From Maribacter cobaltidurans (GTDB lineage Bacteria; Bacteroidota; Bacteroidia; Flavobacteriales; Flavobacteriaceae): a stretch of 64,000 bases of DNA. Numbering within the stretch: position 1 is the stretch's first letter; each line of letters opens with the position of its first letter. The notes beneath the pieces are model-generated. The model saw only the letters and a program-made list of their open reading frames with translations. It was not told the DNA's origin and made no database searches. A program made the translations under genes and the position numbers. Shown here piece by piece: positions 1 to 11,000 of the stretch. The stretch is taken from assembly GCF_002269385.1 (NCBI RefSeq), contig NZ_CP022957.1:3091001-3155000 (forward strand), written 5' to 3'.

Positions 1-1057
1 GTAAAACCAATGGAAATTCGGGTAATCAATCCGCAGTCCCTTCGTTTCAGGTAATAGAAATACCCACCAAGGATGTCACTTCTTTTACTACCTATCCGGC
101 AAGTATTGAGGGCATTGTTAATAGTGAGGTTAGGGCCAAAATCTCGGGTTATATTACGGATGTTTTGGTAGATGAGGGGGAACAGGTAAAAAAGGGAGAG
201 ACTCTTTTTAAATTGGAAACCCAATCCCTAAGTCAGGATGCCGCCGCGGCTTCAGCAAATGTTAATGCTGCTCAGGTGGAGGTGGATAAATTAAAACCTT
301 TGGTTGAAAAGAATATCATCAGCAGTGTGCAGCTGGAAACCGCAAAGGCAAAGTTGCAACAGGCAAAAAGCACCTATAATTCTATCAATGCCAACATCAC
401 GGGCTTATTAAAAGTCCCGTTGATGGTTACGTAGGGTCCATCAGATACAGAAGAGGAGCCTTGGTAAGTCCAAACAATGCCCAGCCCCTTACTATCGTTG
501 CGGATATAAGCAAAGTGTATGCTTATTTCTCCATGAACGAAAAGGATTATTTGGATTTTATTCAGGATACGAAAGGCAATACTATAGACGAGAAGATACA
601 GAATCTACCCGAAGTTGAACTAATTCTCGCCAATGGGAGGGTATACGATCAAAAAGGGAAAATCGAGACCATAAATTCGCAAGTGGACGCCGCTACGGGT
701 GCTATCACCTTTAGGGCCAAATTTGACAACCCTTCAAGGATTTTGACCAATGGCAACAGCGCTAAGATTAGAATACCCAAAAAATATGAGAATGTTCTAG
801 TGGTTCCCAAGGAAAGCACTTTTGACAGACAGGGCAGTGTATATGTGTATCAGGTGCTTTCAGATAGTACGGCCGTATCCAAAAGTATTGCCGTTATTAA
901 CGAGGTGCATAATCTCTACTTGGTGGAAAGCGGTATTCAAGAAGGTGATAAAATTGTGGGTCTGGGGGTTGACAAATTAAGGGGGGATACCAAAATTATT
1001 CCAAAATCCGTTGCTTTCGATAGCGTTGCAAAGCCCATTAAAAAATTATTTAGATAA
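1..1057 (+). pseudogene. RND efflux periplasmic adaptor (membrane fusion protein), 5' partial, frameshifted
   Basis: Adaptor of a tripartite AcrAB-TolC/MexEF-type pump; it would bridge the inner-membrane pump to the outer-membrane channel. The reading frame is open from the left edge (frame starting at base 3) with the lipoyl-like half motif RAKISGYITDVLVDEGEQVKK, then an alpha-helical hairpin region to about base 395. At 399-410 the frame breaks: the frame carrying ...NANITG runs to a TAG at 432, while the continuation (KSPVDGYVGSIRYRRGALV, then the beta-barrel domain) is in the frame of base 410. Restoring one base near the GGG at 401-403 would give ...NITGLIKSPVDG, the usual second lipoyl half, so this looks like a single-base deletion or a sequencing error. 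The remaining 198 codons after 461 look intact. It lies 29 bases before the pump gene. Family call is firm; functional state unknown. Confidence 0.85.
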
Positions 1058-1086
1058 TAGTTGAACTACTGAAAACACATTAGAAT

Positions 1087-4000
1087 ATGCTAAAAAAGTT
1101 TATTGAACGGCCAGTACTTTCAACCGTAATTTCGATTATTATCGTCATCTTGGGATTGTTGGGTCTTACCTCACTGCCCATTACCCAATATCCGGATATT
1201 GCGCCTCCTACCATTAGTGTGAGTGCCAACTATCCCGGTGCGAATGCCGAGACCATTTTGGAAAGTGTAATTATTCCCTTGGAGGAACAAATTAACGGTG
1301 TGGAAGGGATGACCTATCTTACATCCACGGCTACCAATAGCGGTACGGCCACTATAGACGTATTTTTTGACCAAGATGTAAGTCCTGATATCGCGGCGGT
1401 AAACGTGCAAAACCGAGTAGCTAGGGCCAATTCACAACTACCACAGGCCGTAATACAGACCGGCGTTACTACACAAAAACAACAGACCAGTGCGCTGATG
1501 TTCATGTCCTTTTACAGTACCAATCCGGATTATGATGAAACCTTTGTGCAGAATTACCTTAAAATAAATGTAATTCCGGAGATTCAAAGGGTAAATGGAG
1601 TTGGTAATGTCAATGTATTCGGTTCCAAGGACTATGCCATGCGAATTTGGTTGCAACCCGAAAAATTAGCGGCCTATGGATTAATACCCTCGGATGTGGT
1701 AGCCGTCTTAAATGAACAGAGTTTAGAAGCAGCAGCTGGATCATTAGGCGAGAATGATGGGGAAGCCTTTAGCTATGTAATAAAATATGGGGGAAGGTTT
1801 AAAACTCAGGACCAGTACAGTAATATTGTAGTAAAGGCTTTGGACAATGGACGATTTCTGAGGCTTGAAGATATTGCCGAAATAGAATTAGGGGCCCAGT
1901 CGTATGCAGCAAGTTCCATGACGTCAGGTCATCCGGCCGTAAACATGGGAATCTATCAGACCAAGGGATCTAATGCCAGGGAAATAATTCTTGAAATTGA
2001 AAATAGGCTAGAACAGATCAAGGAAGACCTTCCGGCGGGTATCAATATTTTTGTACCCTACAACACCAATAATTTCTTGAACGCTTCTATAAAAAAAGTG
2101 GCCAGTACCTTGGTAGAGGCCTTTTTGTTGGTATTCCTCGTCGTTTTTATTTTTCTTCAGGACTTTAGGTCTACTCTCATTCCTGCCATTGCCGTTCCGG
2201 TTTCCATAATTGGAACATTTTTCTTCTTGAATCTTTTTGGTTATTCCATCAACTTGTTGACTTTGTTTGCCTTGGTTTTGGCCATTGGTATTGTAGTGGA
2301 TGATGCCATTGTTGTTGTGGAAGCGGTACACGCCAAATTGGACAAGGGAGCCAAGGATGCCAAACAGGCAACAGTAACGGCTATGAATGAAATATCGGGA
2401 GCGATTATATCCATCACTCTGGTCATGGCGGCCGTATTTATACCGGTAACCTTTGTCACGGGACCTACAGGGGTATTTTATGAGCAATTTGGGGTAACCT
2501 TGATTGTGGCCATCATCATTTCTGCAATTAATGCGCTTACCTTGAGCCCGGCACTTTGTGCATTGTTCTTAAAACCACATACAGAGGAGGATGAAGGAAA
2601 AAAGAAAAATTTTAAACAGCGATTCTTCGATGCGTTTAATAGCGGTTTTAGGGCGACTACCCAAAAATATGGCCGGTCCGTTCATTTTCTGTACAAACAT
2701 AAGTGGGTAACCGCATTTATTCTTGTTTTGGCCTTTGTTGGTATTTGGTGGTCATCCAGTGTGGTTAGAACTGGTTTTGTTCCCGATGAAGATCGCGGTA
2801 TTGTATTTATGAACATTGAGCTTCCTCCGGGTTCCTCCATTGACAGAACCCATGAGGTCAATGAAGAGTTGTATTCCAAAATCAAGCAGATACCAGGGGT
2901 TTTGGATGGTTCAGTTATTGAGGGACGTAGCTTTTTGGGAGGTGCAGGCAGCAATTACGGTCTGGGTTTTGTTCGATTAAAGGATTGGGACGAGCGGGGA
3001 GCAGATTCGTTGTCCATGGAGGCCATAACAGCAAAAATGTTTGGAGCCGCGGCAACGATTCCTGAAGCTAATATAGTATTCTTTGCCCCTCCAAGTATTC
3101 CAGGTTTTGGACGTTCCTCGGGTGTAGAGGTAAATTTATTAGATCGCGCCAGTGGTTCTTTCACGGATTTGGATAAGGTGAACAAGGAATTTATTGCCAA
3201 CTTGACCCAAAGACCGGAAATTCAATATGCGCAGTCCTCATTTGATACGGGATATCCGCAATATGAACTTGAAATAAACGTGCCAAGGGCCAAGGAACTT
3301 GGGGTATCCATAAGTAGTATTTTTGCCACCCTACAGGGGTATATCGGGAGTATCTTTGCTGCGGATTTTTCCCGTTTTGGTAAACAGTACCGTGTGTATG
3401 TTCAGGCACTTCCAGAGGATAGGGCGGATCGCGACAATCTGGACCAAATGTTCGTTAGAACTTCCGAAGGTGTCATGACCCCCATTACGGAATTTATCAG
3501 TTTGGAAAGGGTGTATGGACCACAATCCGTAACACGGTTTAATTTGTTCAACTCCACGAAGATTACGGCCGCCACGAATCCAGGATATAGCTCGGGAGAT
3601 GCTATAAAGGCCGTGGAAGAAGTGGCCAAATCCCTACCGACAACGTTTTCAATTGCGTATTCCGGCCTGACACGTGAAGAAGTGAATGCCGGAGACCAGA
3701 CCACGACTATTTTTCTATTGTCATTGGTGTTCGTGTATTTCCTGCTTGCGGCGCAATATGAAAGTTATCTAATACCTTTTTCTGTATTGCTGTCGTTGCC
3801 GTTAGGTGTTTTTGGTGCCTATTTGACTACGCAATTGGCCGGACTTCAAAATAATATCTACTTCCAAATTGCCTTGATCATGTTAGTAGGTCTTCTTGCC
3901 AAGAATGCGATTTTAATTGTGGAATTTGCCCTGCAGAGAAGAAAGCAAGGATTATCAATCCTTGATGCTGCCGTGGAAGGTGCAGAATCAAGACTACGCC

Positions 4001-4233
4001 CAATTTTAATGACCTCCTTTGCTTTCATATTGGGATTGATGCCCTTGGCCCTAGCAGGTGGAGTAGGGGCAGAAGGGAATAGATCTATTGGTACTGGCGC
4101 CGTGGGTGGTTTGTTCATTGGTACCGTAATAGGTGTCTTCGTTATTCCCACCTTATTCATTTTCTTTCAGTGGTTACAGGAAAAAATATCCGGAGAGCCA
4201 AAATTCGAAACGGTAGAAAAACAGAATAATTAG
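1087..4233 (+). CDS. RND multidrug efflux pump, HAE1 family permease (AcrB/MexF-like)
   Basis: Inner-membrane proton-driven drug exporter, 1048 residues, the normal length of the hydrophobe/amphiphile efflux-1 family. A first membrane helix (VLSTVISIIIVILGLLGL) sits right after the short cytoplasmic N-terminus, followed by the periplasmic porter domain, five further helices, a second porter domain and six more helices. The helix-4 proton-relay aspartate pair is visible in GIVVDDAIVVVEA (around residue 405), and the helix-10 lysine in LLAKNAILIVEFA (around 940). The G-F-x-P-x-E/D-D motif after helix 7 reads GFVPDEDRG. Gene order adaptor, pump, outer-membrane channel indicates one operon; the channel gene follows after 6 bases. 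Confidence 0.97.
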   Translation: MLKKFIERPVLSTVISIIIVILGLLGLTSLPITQYPDIAPPTISVSANYPGANAETILESVIIPLEEQINGVEGMTYLTSTATNSGTATIDVFFDQDVSPDIAAVNVQNRVARANSQLPQAVIQTGVTTQKQQTSALMFMSFYSTNPDYDETFVQNYLKINVIPEIQRVNGVGNVNVFGSKDYAMRIWLQPEKLAAYGLIPSDVVAVLNEQSLEAAAGSLGENDGEAFSYVIKYGGRFKTQDQYSNIVVKALDNGRFLRLEDIAEIELGAQSYAASSMTSGHPAVNMGIYQTKGSNAREIILEIENRLEQIKEDLPAGINIFVPYNTNNFLNASIKKVASTLVEAFLLVFLVVFIFLQDFRSTLIPAIAVPVSIIGTFFFLNLFGYSINLLTLFALVLAIGIVVDDAIVVVEAVHAKLDKGAKDAKQATVTAMNEISGAIISITLVMAAVFIPVTFVTGPTGVFYEQFGVTLIVAIIISAINALTLSPALCALFLKPHTEEDEGKKKNFKQRFFDAFNSGFRATTQKYGRSVHFLYKHKWVTAFILVLAFVGIWWSSSVVRTGFVPDEDRGIVFMNIELPPGSSIDRTHEVNEELYSKIKQIPGVLDGSVIEGRSFLGGAGSNYGLGFVRLKDWDERGADSLSMEAITAKMFGAAATIPEANIVFFAPPSIPGFGRSSGVEVNLLDRASGSFTDLDKVNKEFIANLTQRPEIQYAQSSFDTGYPQYELEINVPRAKELGVSISSIFATLQGYIGSIFAADFSRFGKQYRVYVQALPEDRADRDNLDQMFVRTSEGVMTPITEFISLERVYGPQSVTRFNLFNSTKITAATNPGYSSGDAIKAVEEVAKSLPTTFSIAYSGLTREEVNAGDQTTTIFLLSLVFVYFLLAAQYESYLIPFSVLLSLPLGVFGAYLTTQLAGLQNNIYFQIALIMLVGLLAKNAILIVEFALQRRKQGLSILDAAVEGAESRLRPILMTSFAFILGLMPLALAGGVGAEGNRSIGTGAVGGLFIGTVIGVFVIPTLFIFFQWLQEKISGEPKFETVEKQNN

Positions 4234-4239
4234 TATAGT

Positions 4240-5643
4240 ATGCGATTGTCAAAATATATAAAAATTGGTTTTACGGCATTTTTGCCAATAATCTTGGTTT
4301 CATGCTTTTCTGCCAAGACGTATGAAAGACCGGAGGATGTGGTATTGGAGTCACAATATTTTAGAACGGATTCCCTACAAAGAGATAGTGTTTCCTTGGC
4401 AACAATTTCATGGAAAGAATTGTTTACAGACCCATATCTACAAGGTTATATAGAAGAAGGTCTTCAAAATAATATTGACATTAGAAAGGCCATTCAACGC
4501 ATTTTGACTTCGGAAGCATATTTAAAACAGGGAAAGGCCGGCTATTTTCCTACCCTGAATCTCAACCCAAAATATACCCATACGGAGATTTCCGGGAATA
4601 GTCAGTTTGGAGGTCTTTTTAGTAGGTTGGATCAATACGAGGTAAGTGGTGGACTGTCTTGGGAGGCCGATATTTGGGGTAAAATCAGAAGTAATAAAAG
4701 GGCTTTCGAGGCAAGTTACCTACAATCGGTCGCCGCCCATAAAGCGGTGAAAAGTACCTTGGTGGGAAATATAGCTTCTCTCTATTATCAACTATTGTCT
4801 TTGGACGAGCAAATCCAGATTACAAAACTGACCATAGAAACCCGTTCCAGCGGATTGGAGACTACCAAAGCTTTAAAAGAGTCGGGAAATGTTACTGAGG
4901 TCGCCGTAAAACAAACGGAGGCCCAATTGTATACGGCACAGGCATTGTTGATCGACTTGGAAAATTCAGTAAAGCTTTTGGAAAATTCCATGTCCTTGAT
5001 TTTAGGTGATGAACCAAAGGAAATTGTAAGAAGTACCTTGGAAGAGCAAAAAATAAATACACCACTGAGTATTGGGGTACCCGCCCAACTCTTGGCGAAC
5101 CGGCCCGATGTTATATCCGCCGAGTATGGTCTTGTAAATGCTTTTGAACTTACCAATGTTGCCCGAAGTAATTTTTATCCATCCATTACCCTTACCGCCA
5201 ATGGAGGGCTTCAAAGTTTGGATTTCAATAAATTGTTCGATACTAATTCCTTGTTTGCTTCCATTGTAGGAGGACTTACACAGCCATTATTCAATGGTAG
5301 AAGAATACGAACACAATATGAAGTGAGCCAGGCCCAACAGGAACAATCTATGTTGGATTTTAAATATGCCTTGCTGAACGCCTCTAAGGAAGTATCCGAT
5401 GCACTTTATTCCTACCAAGCGGCTATGGAAAAAATTGAAGTGAAGAAAAAGGAGTATGAAGCTTATACCATGGCTCGGGAATATTCCCAAGAGCTATTGG
5501 ATAATGGTTTGGCTAATTATCTTGAAGTATTGAACGCAAGACAAAATGCGCTGAATACAAATTTGGACCTTATCTCTACGAAAAATAATAAGCTACAAGC
5601 CGTGGTGAACTTATATCTTGCCTTGGGAGGAGGTTGGAATTAA
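4240..5643 (+). CDS. TolC/NodT-family outer-membrane efflux lipoprotein
   Basis: Outer-membrane channel for the RND pump upstream, 467 residues. The N-terminus is a lipoprotein signal with lipobox ILVSCF (Cys near residue 22), as in NodT/OprM-type channels. The body shows the duplicated outer-membrane-efflux repeat: long helical stretches and beta segments, with the conserved LLANRPDVISAEYGL segment at the start of the second half (about residue 285) and the C-terminal LNARQNALNTNLDLI helix. Six bases separate it from the pump gene, so it is very likely co-transcribed. Only 5 bases separate its stop from the convergent reductase gene and I see no terminator hairpin between them. Confidence 0.96.
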   Translation: MRLSKYIKIGFTAFLPIILVSCFSAKTYERPEDVVLESQYFRTDSLQRDSVSLATISWKELFTDPYLQGYIEEGLQNNIDIRKAIQRILTSEAYLKQGKAGYFPTLNLNPKYTHTEISGNSQFGGLFSRLDQYEVSGGLSWEADIWGKIRSNKRAFEASYLQSVAAHKAVKSTLVGNIASLYYQLLSLDEQIQITKLTIETRSSGLETTKALKESGNVTEVAVKQTEAQLYTAQALLIDLENSVKLLENSMSLILGDEPKEIVRSTLEEQKINTPLSIGVPAQLLANRPDVISAEYGLVNAFELTNVARSNFYPSITLTANGGLQSLDFNKLFDTNSLFASIVGGLTQPLFNGRRIRTQYEVSQAQQEQSMLDFKYALLNASKEVSDALYSYQAAMEKIEVKKKEYEAYTMAREYSQELLDNGLANYLEVLNARQNALNTNLDLISTKNNKLQAVVNLYLALGGGWN

Positions 5644-5648
5644 AAATG

Positions 5649-6623
5649 TTATTTATGGTTTTTGTCAAGAATATGGGCAACGATCATTTTGGCATGTATT
5701 CTTGAATTTTCAATAAACCATTTGTGGGTTTCCATGCCACCGCATATTACACCAGCCAAATAAAGATTTTTAACATTGGTTTCCATAGTTCCAGGGTTGT
5801 ATTCCGGTAGTCTTTTCTTATCATCTGAAATATGGATTCCCAACATTTTTAAAAATTTAAAATTAGGCTTGTAACCGGTTAGGGCCAGGACAAAATCGTT
5901 GGGTAAACTCAGGGTTTCTCCATCTTCATTGATGATTTCTATGGAATCCTCATGGATGGCCTTCACGGTACTATTAAAATAGGCCATTATGCTTTTTTCC
6001 TCGATCCTGTTTATAATATCGGGTCTTACCCAATATTTGACCCGCTGACCAACCTCCGGTCCGCGAACAATCAAAGTGACTTCAGCACCCTTTCTCCAAC
6101 ATTCCAAGGCCGCATCTATGGCACTATTACTGGCGCCAACTACGGCAATTTTTTGACCGGCATAATAATGGGGGTTTCCATAGTAATGGGCTACTTTGTC
6201 CAAATCTTCCCCTGGCACGTTTAGTAAATTGGGAATATCATAAAAACCTGTGGCCACGATGACGTTTTTGCCCTCATATGCACCTTTACTCGTTTTTACT
6301 TGAAAGGTTTGGTCAACTTTTTCAACATCAAGAACTTTTTCGAACAAGTGTATGTTGAGCTTATTGGAAGTTACGATTCTTCGGTAGTATTCCAATGCCT
6401 CGTCCCTTTTCGGTTTGGCCTCTTTACTAATAAATGGTATTTCGTCTATTTCCAATCTCTCCGAGGACGAAAAGAACTGCATATTGGTTGGGTAATTGAA
6501 CAAGGAATTTACAATAGGCCCTTTTTCCAAAATAATATAGGATAATCCTTTTTTTTGTGCTTCCAACCCACAAGCAATGCCAATTGGTCCCCCTCCTATG
6601 ATTACAATATCAAATAATCCCAT
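5649..6623 (-). CDS. ypdA: YpdA-family FAD/NAD(P)-dependent thiol-disulfide reductase
   Basis: 324-residue two-dinucleotide-binding-domain flavoprotein. The FAD-binding Rossmann motif is IIGGGPIGIACGLEA at the N-terminus (residues 8-22) and the NAD(P) motif is VVGASNSAIDAALE around residue 165; a C-terminal GVICGGMETHKWFIEN segment follows the FAD-site aspartate-type region. No CxxC redox pair is seen between the two nucleotide-binding motifs, which fits YpdA (bacillithiol-disulfide reductase in Firmicutes) rather than thioredoxin reductase. In Bacteroidota the physiological thiol partner is an inference. A TAnnTTTG box lies 41 bases upstream of the ATG. Convergent with the efflux operon. Confidence 0.9.
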   Translation of the reverse strand: MGLFDIVIIGGGPIGIACGLEAQKKGLSYIILEKGPIVNSLFNYPTNMQFFSSSERLEIDEIPFISKEAKPKRDEALEYYRRIVTSNKLNIHLFEKVLDVEKVDQTFQVKTSKGAYEGKNVIVATGFYDIPNLLNVPGEDLDKVAHYYGNPHYYAGQKIAVVGASNSAIDAALECWRKGAEVTLIVRGPEVGQRVKYWVRPDIINRIEEKSIMAYFNSTVKAIHEDSIEIINEDGETLSLPNDFVLALTGYKPNFKFLKMLGIHISDDKKRLPEYNPGTMETNVKNLYLAGVICGGMETHKWFIENSRIHAKMIVAHILDKNHK

Positions 6624-6664
6624 CCCTACTTAATTGATTAAAATAGACTTTATTATCAGTAGTG

Positions 6665-6672
6665 CAAAACTA
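6665..6672 (-). promoter_or_regulatory. Candidate -7 box (TAGTTTTG) for ypdA
   Basis: On the minus strand the bases read TAGTTTTG, matching the Bacteroidota -7 consensus TAnnTTTG. It is 41 bases before the ypdA start. I found no clear TTG at the -33 position, so this is a half-supported call. Confidence 0.35.
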
Positions 6673-6802
6673 GCTATTTTAGATAAGAAACGTCCTCGCT
6701 AAAGGAATTGAAAATGGAATTAAAATACTTTCATTTATGATTTTTATCATGCTCAATGTGTTCGTTTTATCGGAACTTTAAATATCATTTAAAACCAAAG
6801 TT

Positions 6803-7228
6803 ATGAGTCTTAGACATAGAGTGCCCGTATCAACGATTATGACAAAAAATATCATTACACTTAATAGTACTGATAAACTGGATACCGCAGAACGTTTATT
6901 CAAAGAAAACAATATCCGCCATATTCCGGTGGTAGAAGGTGATAAAATTATTGGAATGTTGAGCTTGACGGATTTGCTTCGGATTAGTTTCGCCGATGGT
7001 GCTTACGAAGATGATTCAGAAGTGGAAACTGTTGTTTACAATATGTTCACCATTTCTCAAGTGATGGCCAAAAATCTTAAGAGTATTTCTTCCGATACTA
7101 CAATTAAGGAAGTGGCTGAAATTTTAGCGCATAATGAGTTCCATGCGCTCCCTGTGGTAGATGGGGAAACCTTGGTCGGGATTGTAACCACCACGGATTT
7201 GATAAAGTACCTTTTGGAACAGTATTAG
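6803..7228 (+). CDS. CBS-domain pair protein
   Basis: 141-residue protein made almost entirely of two CBS motifs: the first from about residue 8 (PVSTIMTKNIITLNSTDKL ... IRHIPVVEGDKIIGMLSLTDLL) and the second from about residue 80 (VMAKNLKSISSDTTIKEVAEI ... HALPVVDGETLVGIVTTTDLI). Such Bateman modules bind adenine nucleotides and usually regulate a partner; no catalytic domain is attached, so the partner is unknown. A putative transcriptional regulator or stress role is often attached to such stand-alone proteins but cannot be read from the sequence. It stands alone between two minus-strand genes. Confidence 0.92.
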   Translation: MSLRHRVPVSTIMTKNIITLNSTDKLDTAERLFKENNIRHIPVVEGDKIIGMLSLTDLLRISFADGAYEDDSEVETVVYNMFTISQVMAKNLKSISSDTTIKEVAEILAHNEFHALPVVDGETLVGIVTTTDLIKYLLEQY

Positions 7229-7246
7229 TTTGTTTTTAGGTTTTAC

Positions 7247-7270
7247 AAAAGGTGGTCCTTTTAGCTTTTT
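7247..7270 (+). terminator. Weak candidate terminator after the CBS gene
   Basis: A short stem AAAAGG/CCTTTT with loop TGGT is followed after three bases by five Ts. The stem is only six pairs with two G-C pairs, so the call is weak. Confidence 0.35.
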
Positions 7271-7290
7271 GCAAATGGGCCGCCTTAACC

Positions 7291-7971
7291 TTATTGGTAA
7301 TCGGCCGCTTTTTTTAGGTCAGAAATGGTCTGAGTAGGATTATCACTTTTAAAAACAAAACTTCCGGCCACAAGAATATCGGCGCCAGCATCCGTCAATT
7401 GTTTTGCATTCTTCGTAGTTACACCACCATCGATTTCTATTAGTGCCGAGGCTTTTTTTCTTTTTATGAGTTCCCTTAATGACTTTATTTTTTGGTAGGT
7501 ATTCTCAATAAAGGATTGTCCCCCAAATCCTGGATTAACACTCATTATCAATACGATATCAATATCGTTTATGATATCTTCCAACAAACTAATATTGGTG
7601 TGCGGATTTAAGGCAACGCCTGCTTTCATCCCCTTGGCCTTGATAGCCTGAACGGTTCTGTGTAAGTGTGTACAAGCTTCGTAATGAACTGTTAGGGAGG
7701 CGGCTCCCAATTCTGCAAAACTATCGATATATCTATCGGGGTCAATAATCATCAGATGTACATCCAAAGGTTTGGTTGCATATTTCTGAATGGCCTTGAT
7801 TACGGGCATTCCATATGAAATATTGGGGACAAAAACTCCGTCCATAACATCAATATGGTGCCAATCTGCCGCGCTGGATTCGACCATCTCAACATCACGC
7901 TGCAGATTTCCAAAGTCTGCTGCCAAAAGAGATGGTGCTATTTTGGTCTTGGTCATTTTGTGCGTATCCAT
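7291..7971 (-). CDS. rpe: Ribulose-phosphate 3-epimerase
   Basis: Interconverts ribulose 5-phosphate and xylulose 5-phosphate in the pentose phosphate pathway (cytoplasm). 226 residues from the first ATG, a TIM-barrel of family-normal length. Visible signatures are KIAPSLLAADFGNL at the N-terminus, the metal-ligand segment WHHIDVMDGVFVPNI with its conserved His and Asp, LDVHLMI, MSVNPGFGGQSFI and the phosphate-binding EIDGGVT and AGSFVF. A second in-frame ATG at 7956 gives the N-terminus MTKTKIAPSLL that is closer to typical homologues; a TAnnTTTG box 10 bases before the first ATG would leave a leader of a few bases only, which slightly favours the inner start. Confidence 0.97.
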   Translation of the reverse strand: MDTHKMTKTKIAPSLLAADFGNLQRDVEMVESSAADWHHIDVMDGVFVPNISYGMPVIKAIQKYATKPLDVHLMIIDPDRYIDSFAELGAASLTVHYEACTHLHRTVQAIKAKGMKAGVALNPHTNISLLEDIINDIDIVLIMSVNPGFGGQSFIENTYQKIKSLRELIKRKKASALIEIDGGVTTKNAKQLTDAGADILVAGSFVFKSDNPTQTISDLKKAADYQ

Positions 7972-7981
7972 TTATTCCGAA

Positions 7982-7989
7982 CAAAAATA
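7982..7989 (-). promoter_or_regulatory. Candidate -7 box (TATTTTTG) for rpe
   Basis: TATTTTTG on the minus strand fits TAnnTTTG. Its last base is 11 bases from the first ATG of rpe. No good -33 TTG is seen. Confidence 0.35.
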
Positions 7990-8038
7990 GTCATTTGTTT
8001 ACCGAAGCCACTAGTATTCCCCCCACCAATATGAAATG

Positions 8039-11000
8039 TTATTCCAGTTCTTTTAATCCCTTATCAGCTAAAAGTTTATTGACCTTGGGTTTGTCGTTCG
8101 ATACTATTTTGTTCAATTTATCCAATTGTACTTTAAGATCAGCCGATAATTCTTCGTATACCTTGTAAGCGCCATCGGTTGGTCTGGCTTCCCCAGACTC
8201 TACACTTCTCCTTAACGAGGCCAATCTATTGTTCAACTTTATAGGGAAATTTAACGGGTCTTGGCCGGACTGGTTTTTTACCTGATACAGTTCCTCCTCC
8301 ACTTCGGATAATTTTTCCATAAATGGAACTACGGTTCTAGCATATTCCCTCGATGTGAATTTCGATTTGTTGTCTTCAAGGTATGATTTCATTTCCCGAA
8401 TTTTAATAACCGCCTTGTTCGCATCGCTGGTTTTGTTCATTATCTTATTGGCCAGTTCAAACTGCTCATCCAAATCTTCTTTGGTAATACCCTTTAAATT
8501 GGGATCTATTTCAACGTTGAAGGAATATGTTTTTTCATAATCCCCTGTCTTCATTTTCACCTTGTAGGTACCCAATGGTGCTTTTGGTCCTCTTGCTGGT
8601 CTGGCGCTCCAAATGATCATTCCATCAAATGTGGTAGCCCCCGGGTATCGTAAATCCCAAGTAAACGTATTTAAACCCTGTGCGGTAGTTGGCTTGGTGG
8701 AACCGCCCCTTTGCCAACTTGGAATGTTGGGGTCTTCCTTATATTCTGGCTTACTTCCCGAAAAGCTATCTACCAAATTATCCTTGGCATCATAAATTTC
8801 GAATGTAATGGTATCCAACTGACTCTTTAAATAGTATTGAACATTAGCTTTGGTAACTCCCCTGATAGCATTTTCAGGTTGAAAAAGAACGGCATCCTGT
8901 TCTTTCATTTCAGGAGCATACTGTCTTAAAGGTTGTATATCGTCCAATATCCAAAAACCGCGTCCATGAGTGCCAAGAACTACATCGTTGTCTTTAACGA
9001 CCAAATCCCTAACCGGTGTATCCGGCAGTTTCAGTTGAAGACTTTGCCATAGTTCACCATCATTCAGGGAAAAATAGACACCATGCTCGGTAGCTAGGAA
9101 CAATAGGCCTTCCCTTACCGGATCTTCCCTAACGGCCCTTGCAAAATGTCCGTCGGAAATGCCATTTATAATTTTGGTCCATGTTTTTCCGTAATCATGG
9201 GTTTTAAAAACATAGGGCTGTCTATCGTCCACCTGATATCGGTTGGCCGCAACATATAAGGTTCCCGGGTTATGAACCGACTCATCAATAATACTTACCC
9301 TCGAAAATTTTGGCAAACCCTCTGGGGTAATATCCTCCCAATTTTTGCCGCCATCCCTGGTGATATGTATTTTACCATCGTCAGAACCGGCCCAAATGGT
9401 ATTGATGTCATGATTTGATGGGGCAAGAGCGAACACCGTGGCATAAATCTCAGGTCCGTTCATGTCCATCGTAATAACACCTCCGGTTTTATCAAGTGTG
9501 GAAGGGTCCGCATAGGTAAGGTCTGGACTGATTTTTTCCCATGACTGGCCGTCGTCCGTTGTTTTCCAAACATGTTGGGAACACGTATACATTACGTTAG
9601 AATCCTGAGGGGCAAACATAATGGGGAAGGTCCATTGCCAACGTTCCGGCAAGGCACTTGCCGGTTCTCCAGAAAAAAATCTTGGGTATACCTGTATGTC
9701 CCGTGATTGCCCATTGCTTCTGTCATATCTAGTCAGCAAGGCCCCTTGGCTGCCTGCATAAAAAATATCCGGATTTTCAGGATGTTGTGTTATCCAACCA
9801 CTTTCCCCACCACCTACGGCATAATACCACCCATGATTGGGACCGCGGGCCTGCATATGGTCCCATCCATCACTTGGTACGGCCACCGTACTATTATCTT
9901 GCTGGGCACCCGCCACATGATAGGGTACATCACTGGTGGCCATAACATGGTACAATTGTGTAGTTACATAGTCTTCTTCCGTCCAGGTCTTTCCTCCGTT
10001 GATACTAACGATTCCCCCACCATCGTTGGAAGATATCATCCGATTAGGGTCATTTGGGTCGATCCAAAGATCGTGGTTGTCACCGTGAGGTACTTCTATT
10101 TCTGTATCAAAGGTTTTTCCACCATCAGTAGACTTCCAAAAATCCACATTGAGGCCGTACACGGTTTCTTTGTCTATAGGGTCAGCATAAATTCTGGAAT
10201 AGTAAAAGGCGCGTTGTCTAAGTTTACGCTCATCATTGGTACGCTCCCAGGTTTTACCTGCATCATCGGATCTAAAGACTCCTCCTTCATTGGCTTCAAC
10301 AATGGCCCATACACGATTGGAGTCAGCAGGGGAAACCGTAACACCAATTTTACCAATAGGACCTTCTGGCATACCAGGGTTTTTGGTCAAATCGGTCCAA
10401 GTTTCTCCTCCATCGGTAGATTTCCATAATTTACAATCCGGTCCACCACCCCACATTTTCCAAGCTTTTCTTTGTACCTGCCAAGTGCTGGCATAGAGTA
10501 CATCTGGATTGTTTCTATCGATTATCATATCTACGGCACCTGCTTTTGGGCTTATATATAATACTTTTTTCCAAGACTCACCTCCATCGACACTTTTAAA
10601 TACCCCACGTTCTTCATTGTCACCATAAGGATGTCCCAGAGCGGCCACATAAACAATGTCTGCATTTGTAGGATGAATCCGGATTCTAGCAATGGCCTGA
10701 GTTTCCTCCAAACCCAAATGCTTCCAAGTTTCACCGGCATCTGTTGATTTATATACACCATCCCCTTGTGTAATACTTCCCCTCAGCTGTACCTCACCCA
10801 TTCCAATATATACGATGTCTGGGTTGGTCTCCGCTACAGCTACGGCACCCACGGACGAACTGTTAATTTGGCCATCCGTAACAGGTTTCCATACATTGCC
10901 GCCGTCAGTAGTTTTCCACAATCCTCCACCGGTAGCTCCAAAATAATATTCGTTGGGTCTGCTTGGACTACCGGCCGAGCCTAGGGAACGTCCACCACGT

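Noticed and set aside
9707..10429. 240-codon plus-strand frame opposite the VPS10 gene
   Set aside because: Shadow of the repetitive Asp-box propeller sequence; no domain pattern.
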